Assembly (NCBI RefSeq): GCF_958298935.1
Contig: NC_084932.1
Coordinates: 11,697,501-11,761,500 of the forward strand
Length of the DNA: 64,000 nt
Direction of reading: 5' to 3'
Source: Phragmites australis
Taxonomy: Eukaryota > Streptophyta > Magnoliopsida > Poales > Poaceae
Below the pieces are notes generated by a model. It was not told where the DNA came from. It searched no databases and saw only the letters and a program-made list of their open reading frames with translations. Position 1 is the first letter of the stretch. The number at the start of each line of letters is the position of its first letter. The translations under genes were made by a program, and so were the position numbers. Shown piece after piece: positions 58,930 through 64,000 of this stretch.

Positions 58930-59386
58930 ACGAAGAGGCTATCAAGCTAGGCTAGGCTGACGCACGCATAGAGATAGGATAGGATGGCACATTGCGCTGC
59001 CAAGTAGAGAGAAGAGAGCAGGAGCAGGAGGGAGAGAGGCTGGGCCATATCGGGCCCAAAGGAAGAGAAGAGAGAGAGGTAGTAGGCTGGCCCGGAAAGA
59101 GGAGGCCGGCCTTGAATTGATTTCTCCTTTTCTTTTTCCCTTTCCATCTCCTACTCCTTGTATTTCCTATATACATATGCATACATGTATATATGTATTA
59201 TTTGATATACACTATAACCAAGCAAACAATTCAAACAAGTATATATCAAGCATTTGCGAAAACACTAAAACCTTTTGCATATACACAAATATGTAAATAT
59301 ACTAATTTAGGTTTTATTTATTCTATTCTTATATTTTATTTTATATAAAAATAGTCTTTGAACAAATCTGAAATTGGGTTGTTACA
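57560..59386 (-). repeat. LTR-like unit in duplication copy 2
   Basis: The counterpart of 17560-19343. On the minus strand it begins TGTAACAACCCAATTTCAG at 59386. The minus-strand TATAAATA is at 58477-58470. A GA repeat lies at 58870-58925. Confidence 0.55.
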
Positions 59387-60269
59387 CACGGCGGTAGAGA
59401 TGTTCGTGGTGGTCTTCGGACAGAGTCGGGAAGGCGATCTAGTGGAAGATTCTTTGCGAGGAGGCTATGGACAAGGGTTGCATGCTTTGGGGGAGATTCT
59501 TGGGCACATATTTATACATGGGGCCAAAGAGAGGTGTCGATCAACTCGGTTTAGGGTTTGCAATAGCTTGAGCTTAATATCTTCAGTTTGAACATCTTCA
59601 GCTGGACATAAGGTGGCAATCTGATGAGGTGTCCTTGGACATCACATGCTTCGCCTTCTAGAAGGCCAAGTCTTCGTATTCGTGACAGATTCTTGTGCCC
59701 AGTGTTGTTTCCATGCTAGTGCAGGAGGAAGGGTTTTCATTCGGCATTAGAAAGAAGGAGATGGTGGTGTGACGGGCTGGCCTGGCTACTTCTTTGAATT
59801 GAAGACAGGTCAACCTAGGTTGTCATGGCCCAGAACAGAGTGGTGAGCAGGAGGGGAAGAGGAGGAGAGCTGCTTGGCCGGCTGACCGATCAGGCAGGTG
59901 GAAACAAGAAAGGGAGGGAGGTGGGAATGGGCTAGGGGTGAGGGGGCAGAGCTTGGGTGGAATAGGTCGAAAGAAGAGATGTCGGCCTGTGTTCAATATG
60001 TGGTTTTCCCTTTTTTTCTCTAATTATATTTCCTATCTCCTTGATATATATGTACATATATGTACTCAAACAACATATATTTAAACCAACATAAATCAAA
60101 CAACTGGAAAACCAAAATTGGAAACCTTTTTTGCATTTATATATTATAGCTTTTATTTATTGTCTTTAAATATTTTCTTTTGTATAAAAATGAATTTTTA
60201 TTTATTCAAAATTTGGGCTGTTATGTGAAGATTTGATAATTAATAATTAAAGTGTTACTAGAAAGAAGT

Positions 60270-60809
60270 TATATCCTAGAACGAAGGGTGCCGGGACTCG
60301 AGGAAGGTAGGGGTGGGCTTGGAGGAAGGATGGTGATGAGATCCACGGTGACTTCCATGGCAACCTCTCTCATCGATCTCTTCCTCCGCCTATGCCTCCT
60401 TCGACTGCGTCCCTCGGCTACTCCACCATGGTGAGCATGCATGGCGGCACCTGAGTGTGGTGGAGCGATAGTGCCCGGGCCATTGCGGCAGAGCGGCGGA
60501 CAACCATGGTGAGGGAGGTGGTGAGCAGGATGAGAAGGTGGCAGTTCTCCACGTGTGACAACCACTGCATTTTGCTTTGTCCGACGAGCATCAATGCATT
60601 TTCTTTGTGTTTTTTTGTTCTCTATGATTATGAAAGACAAAGTACATTGCTCAATTCTTTGAATTTGGTTTGTGTACACCATGCTTGGGATTATTTGGGA
60701 GGTGTGTATTTATGCATGTAGTCCATGGAGGAGGCCGTGGAGGGTGCTTGTTGGTGACCAAACTGGTAGTGAACGCCAGTTTTGCATCGGCAGTAAAGCT
60801 ATAGTAGTG
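60270..60809. pseudogene. Remnant of CACTA Z in copy 2
   Basis: Only the GC-rich right portion and right end (AAGCTATAGTAGTG, followed by TCC at 60810-60812) remain. The left terminus and subterminal repeats seen at 20426-20640 are deleted. Confidence 0.75.
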
Positions 60810-60811
60810 TC

Positions 60812-60990
60812 CCTGAGTTTCATATCTTCCATGTCCTTCTAAGCTTGTAGTGTACCATTTGTTTACAAGGTATCTCTAGTAAGATACCAATAATGCTATC
60901 ACACACGTTCTTCTCTATATGCATGACATTGTTAGTGTGTCGAACATCTAAATCATACCAATAAGGTAAGTCCCAAAGTACTTGATGAGA
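60812..60990 (-). pseudogene. TNP2 transposase relic, middle part, copy 2
   Basis: The counterpart of 21725-21900, equally decayed. Confidence 0.5.
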
Positions 60991-60992
60991 TT

Positions 60993-62430
60993 CTAGGCAG
61001 CCGTGACCACAAACAAGTTCCTAGCTCTATAGACCAAGTTGCGATCATGACCAAGACCAAGCTTCTCAAGGTCGGCATCCAACTTTTGAAAAGTAAGACC
61101 AAGTTATAACCTCTGAAGACTGGCTTCCAGCTTCAGAAGACCAGCTACCAGCCACTAAAGACTGGCTTGAACTTTTGAAGATCCGCTACATACTGGTCCC
61201 ATGACCAGAGCTAAAATATGGCAAATACAACAGCAGGTGAATCTGTTCTCAAGTAATTTGATTGATATTGATGAGAACTTTACACTAGTACTTTGCTGGT
61301 GCTTAGGTATACACAAAAAGAAGATGGTCGGAGAGGAGATGGTGGTGCTGAAAGCAGTGAAGATAAAAATGTTGTTGCCCAATTATGATTATTGGTAGAA
61401 GAACATGTCAATAGAACACTAAGGGAGGGGAGGGAGCCGAGTTACGTTTCAAGACCTTCGAAGACTTTGGGATGCTTTCTTTGCTTGTACTCCACGAATT
61501 CAGACCGGTCCAAGCACAAAAGTAGAAAATAAGAAGATTTGAACTCAACTCGGACTCTGTCCGATTCAGTCTAAGAAGATCTTGATTCAAACTGATATAG
61601 AATATGGACATGAACTCCAAATTGGTCTTATGTGTACTCGTTGGAAAGCTTATTCCGAGACCTTTCAAATGGGTCTACATGCAGCTATAGATTCATCATG
61701 TTCTCATCACAAAGACCGGTGCAAAGTCTTGGATGTATCTTATATATGTTTACTTTCTTAAGTCGTAGAGAGTACTAGTTGGTTTCTATTATCATAAGGG
61801 GTATAAATAGCTGAGTCCACGACCCTCAAAGGTCAAAACATGTTTACTGTGAAACTCATATTGTTTATTGCATCCAAGATAATCATTGCACTTGTTCTTC
61901 CTATTGATTCTGTCCAACCGCAATAGAGGGGAATCAAACATTTCTTATCAAGATTGTGCTAGCTCTTTTGCTGAGAATTGAGGGTTCAATATCATCCACT
62001 TGTGGTCTTGTTGATTTAAGTTCATAGCATGGTTGGGTGGATTTCAAGGAATCACAAGTCCTTGCTGTAGCATGGGTGATTGCCTACAGTTCGTCAGGTC
62101 TCACCGTATGTGTATCCTCAATCCTATGTTAGAGAAGATCGAGCACCCTGCATCAGTGCATTTCTAGTTTTCCGTAGAGGTGTCTTATCACGGTTACTTA
62201 GGGCAGATTTACTACTTGGTCCCTATCGAAAGATAATATTAAGACTCTTACATAGCAAATAAGTATTTCCAACTACGACAGCTTGGAACTAAACTATTCT
62301 CCTTTGTACTATCAAAAGCACTCTTATTATTGCAGCATGGGTGATATCCATGCAAAGAAACCTACAATGATGAATTAATACCATTTTTCTGTAGTTCTTC
62401 AATCATAGGCTTGTTTTTTAATGTGTACAT
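60993..62430 (+). repeat. LTR-derived insertion F, copy 2
   Basis: The counterpart of 21903-23290, with TATAAATAG at 61802-61810. It interrupts TNP2 at the same place. Confidence 0.45.
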
Positions 62431-62469
62431 AGCTAAGAAGGAAAGTTGTAGATACATAGAATCTTGGGC

Positions 62470-62937
62470 CAATTGCTATGATGACTCCTAATGTTGCTAA
62501 AAAGATTCATCCAATCCAAACTTAACCCAAACCTTATATTTCTTATATCATATGCAAAGTGTTTCCTCTATTTCGTATCGATTTTTGACTACTAGTAAAA
62601 ATCAGCAGGGTGCCTTAGCATTCCATCTCTCTTACGCTCGTCAGTGTGCCATCACATCGATTTGGCATATATTTTGTTTACAAATAAATGCTTCAACCAA
62701 GGTATTATAAAAAATATCACACTACCTTAGTGTTTTCTTCTTATGCTACACCCTGATGCCATCCCTTACATTGAAATCTTTATTATTGCACTTGTACCAC
62801 AATGCTTTGGGCACAAGACACATATCCATGTCCACATACTCTTTCTTAGACATTCTATTTTGCTTGGTACATGGTTTCAGGTAACATGCCCCACTCTAGA
62901 AGCATGTCCCTAAGAGAAATAATAATTTTATGAAGCT
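62470..62937 (-). pseudogene. TNP2 transposase relic, N-terminal part, copy 2 (cut)
   Basis: The counterpart of 23400-23855, reading toward lower coordinates. The NIRF-type block is near 62530. It is truncated at 62937 by element E, so the extreme N-terminus seen in copy 1 (24345-23860) is outside the window or separated by E. Confidence 0.65.
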
Positions 62938-64000
62938 TGTGAGGAACCGTCCAAATAGTATTCTAATTAATCATCAGGAGGATCATTATTCATAATCACA
63001 ACCTCGACGATTAACCAGAATACCATTCCGGTAGTCCCGGCACGTGTTTTGTGCCCAGGATCGGAACACATGCCTTCCAACTCAAATATCACAACACAGT
63101 TTAATAGAGAGCAAATAATTAAACTGGATTACCATTGTTAAACAAGCAACTGCTTCCACAATTTACAACAAAAGAGGAACAACAACAACTACTATGCAGC
63201 GGAAGAAAAACCTATACAACAAAAAGAGTATGGAGCCGTATGCCCTTAGGCTCCATACCAAAAGCGCCGGAGTTCGGAGTAGAAGGTGCTACTCCTGCCC
63301 GCCACCCTGATCGGCAGGCACAAAGTAGCCGAACACTGCCTCTTCTTCGCCGACCTGCGAACCTGAAAGCAACTTAAGGGCAGCACCCTTAGTACGAAGG
63401 TACTAGCAAGTCTTACACAGTATGAGTATATATATTCTCGACTCCAAGGATCATGCATTTAAAGCTGTAGCAAGGATTAAGACATGTTTAAGTTCATTAA
63501 GCAGTAAGCAACCTAGACTCTAGGTGTAAGCAACTGACTTAACCAACCACCGACTCAAACCCTGCCAACCAACTGATCAGAACAGATATATGAACAACAA
63601 GTGTATAAAAGCAAACCATTCCCACCAAACCACCAACCACATATCTACCAAACCACCCCAATCCAACCATGCCACAACCCACATCGAAACTCTACGACCA
63701 AAACATGGTCGCTCGGTGGAGATAAGCGATAGCGATGCTCATGACCGAGAGCGCGGCAGTTCGAACTGATTATACACCCTGCAGGGGGATACTCCTGGAC
63801 CCACACGACACAGGGACCATACGGCTTGTGCCACCCGCTAAGATGCGCACAAGGGGTACCCGTGACAACCTTTCCCAACCAGGCCCAACCATGTGGATCA
63901 ACCATAGCTCGGCACGGCGGTATTAGAACTACTCCCCGAGCAAACTAATACCGCTAAAAGCCCGGACTCAAACCGGACTCACACCGTCTATGACGAGGCC
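62938..64000 (-). mobile_element. Long-LTR retroelement E, LTR end only
   Basis: The plus strand starts TGTGAGGAACCGTCC at 62938; on the minus strand this is an LTR end, GGACGGTTCCTCACA. It is inserted after AAGCT (62933-62937). On the minus strand an AG-bordered acidic frame (VGEEEAVFGYFVPADQGGGQ, 63354-63289, stop TAG) follows a GTACTAAGG-type stem-loop, the same layout as the 3' half of the D LTR. No internal region is in the window. Orientation is inferred from that layout. Confidence 0.6.
63289..63354 (-). other. Acidic terminal mini-exon candidate in LTR E
   Basis: A 21-codon frame begins after CTTTCAGGTTCGCAG and ends TAG. It is in the same relative place as 35028-35071 in the D LTR. 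The sequence differs but both are acidic, short and end within the LTR. Confidence 0.3.

Larger units (their letters stand above)
56933..62937. repeat. Segmental duplication, copy 2
   Basis: Collinear with 16981-23855. It begins GATTTATGAGAACTTCTC and is cut at 62937 (GAAGCT) by the LTR of element E, at the point where copy 1 continues GAAGCTCTTATCG. Relative to copy 1 it lacks the left part of CACTA Z and has a longer GA microsatellite. Confidence 0.85.

Overview
The window is a plant, almost certainly grass, heterochromatic transposon block. I find no intact host gene. The reasons are grass-type CACTA termini (CACTACTACAG), TNP2 and DUF8039-like CACTA proteins, Ty3/gypsy elements primed from initiator tRNA-Met, and several long TGTAACA-type LTRs. 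I cannot name the species.

Layout, left to right. (1) 1-4849: 5' part of a minus-strand Ty3/gypsy element (A), inserted in a CACTA TNP2 transposase relic (4850-6033). (2) 6034-10500: a truncated plus-strand LTR, reverse transcriptase and gag fragments, and a complete small CACTA (8688-9723). (3) 10505-19343: three tandem, decayed LTR-like units on the minus strand, one carrying a CACTA (11045-12727). (4) 16981-23855 is repeated directly at 56933-62937, with the same nested insertions in both copies, so it is a segmental duplication of a composite TNP2/LTR/CACTA block. (5) 26344-56062 is a nest resolved by target-site duplications: CACTA Y (TSD TCA) contains CACTA X (TSD ACT), which contains Ty3/gypsy B (TSD CTCCT). 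B contains a minus-strand solo LTR C (TSD ATTAG), a hAT-like element (8-bp TSD with one mismatch) and a 12.1-kb chromovirus D (TSD CACCT, LTRs of about 3.2 kb). (6) 62938-64000 is the end of another long-LTR element (E) that runs out of the window.

The most striking coding sequence is in element D. Between its primer-binding site and gag lies an extra ORF (35491-36282, one internal TGA). It starts MVRQLLTARKSTGGRPP, which reproduces the histone H3 N-terminal tail around Lys9 in the same register from the initiator Met. It also has a conserved-looking middle, an acidic tract and a basic PPRKR patch. The same element's integrase ends in a chromodomain, the fold that reads H3 methyl-lysine. Both this ORF and gag start directly after polypyrimidine-AG sequences resembling splice acceptors. 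The LTR itself has two acidic mini-exons that join in phase across a GC-AG intron, in both LTR copies. Together these suggest a spliced, multi-product chromovirus carrying a histone mimic. This is inference from sequence and needs homologue and transcript evidence.

Most other coding capacity is decayed. D keeps one open frame through gag-pol with ten nonsense codons and no frameshift. A and B carry stops, deletions and insertions. X has lost TNP2 but keeps relics of its second protein.
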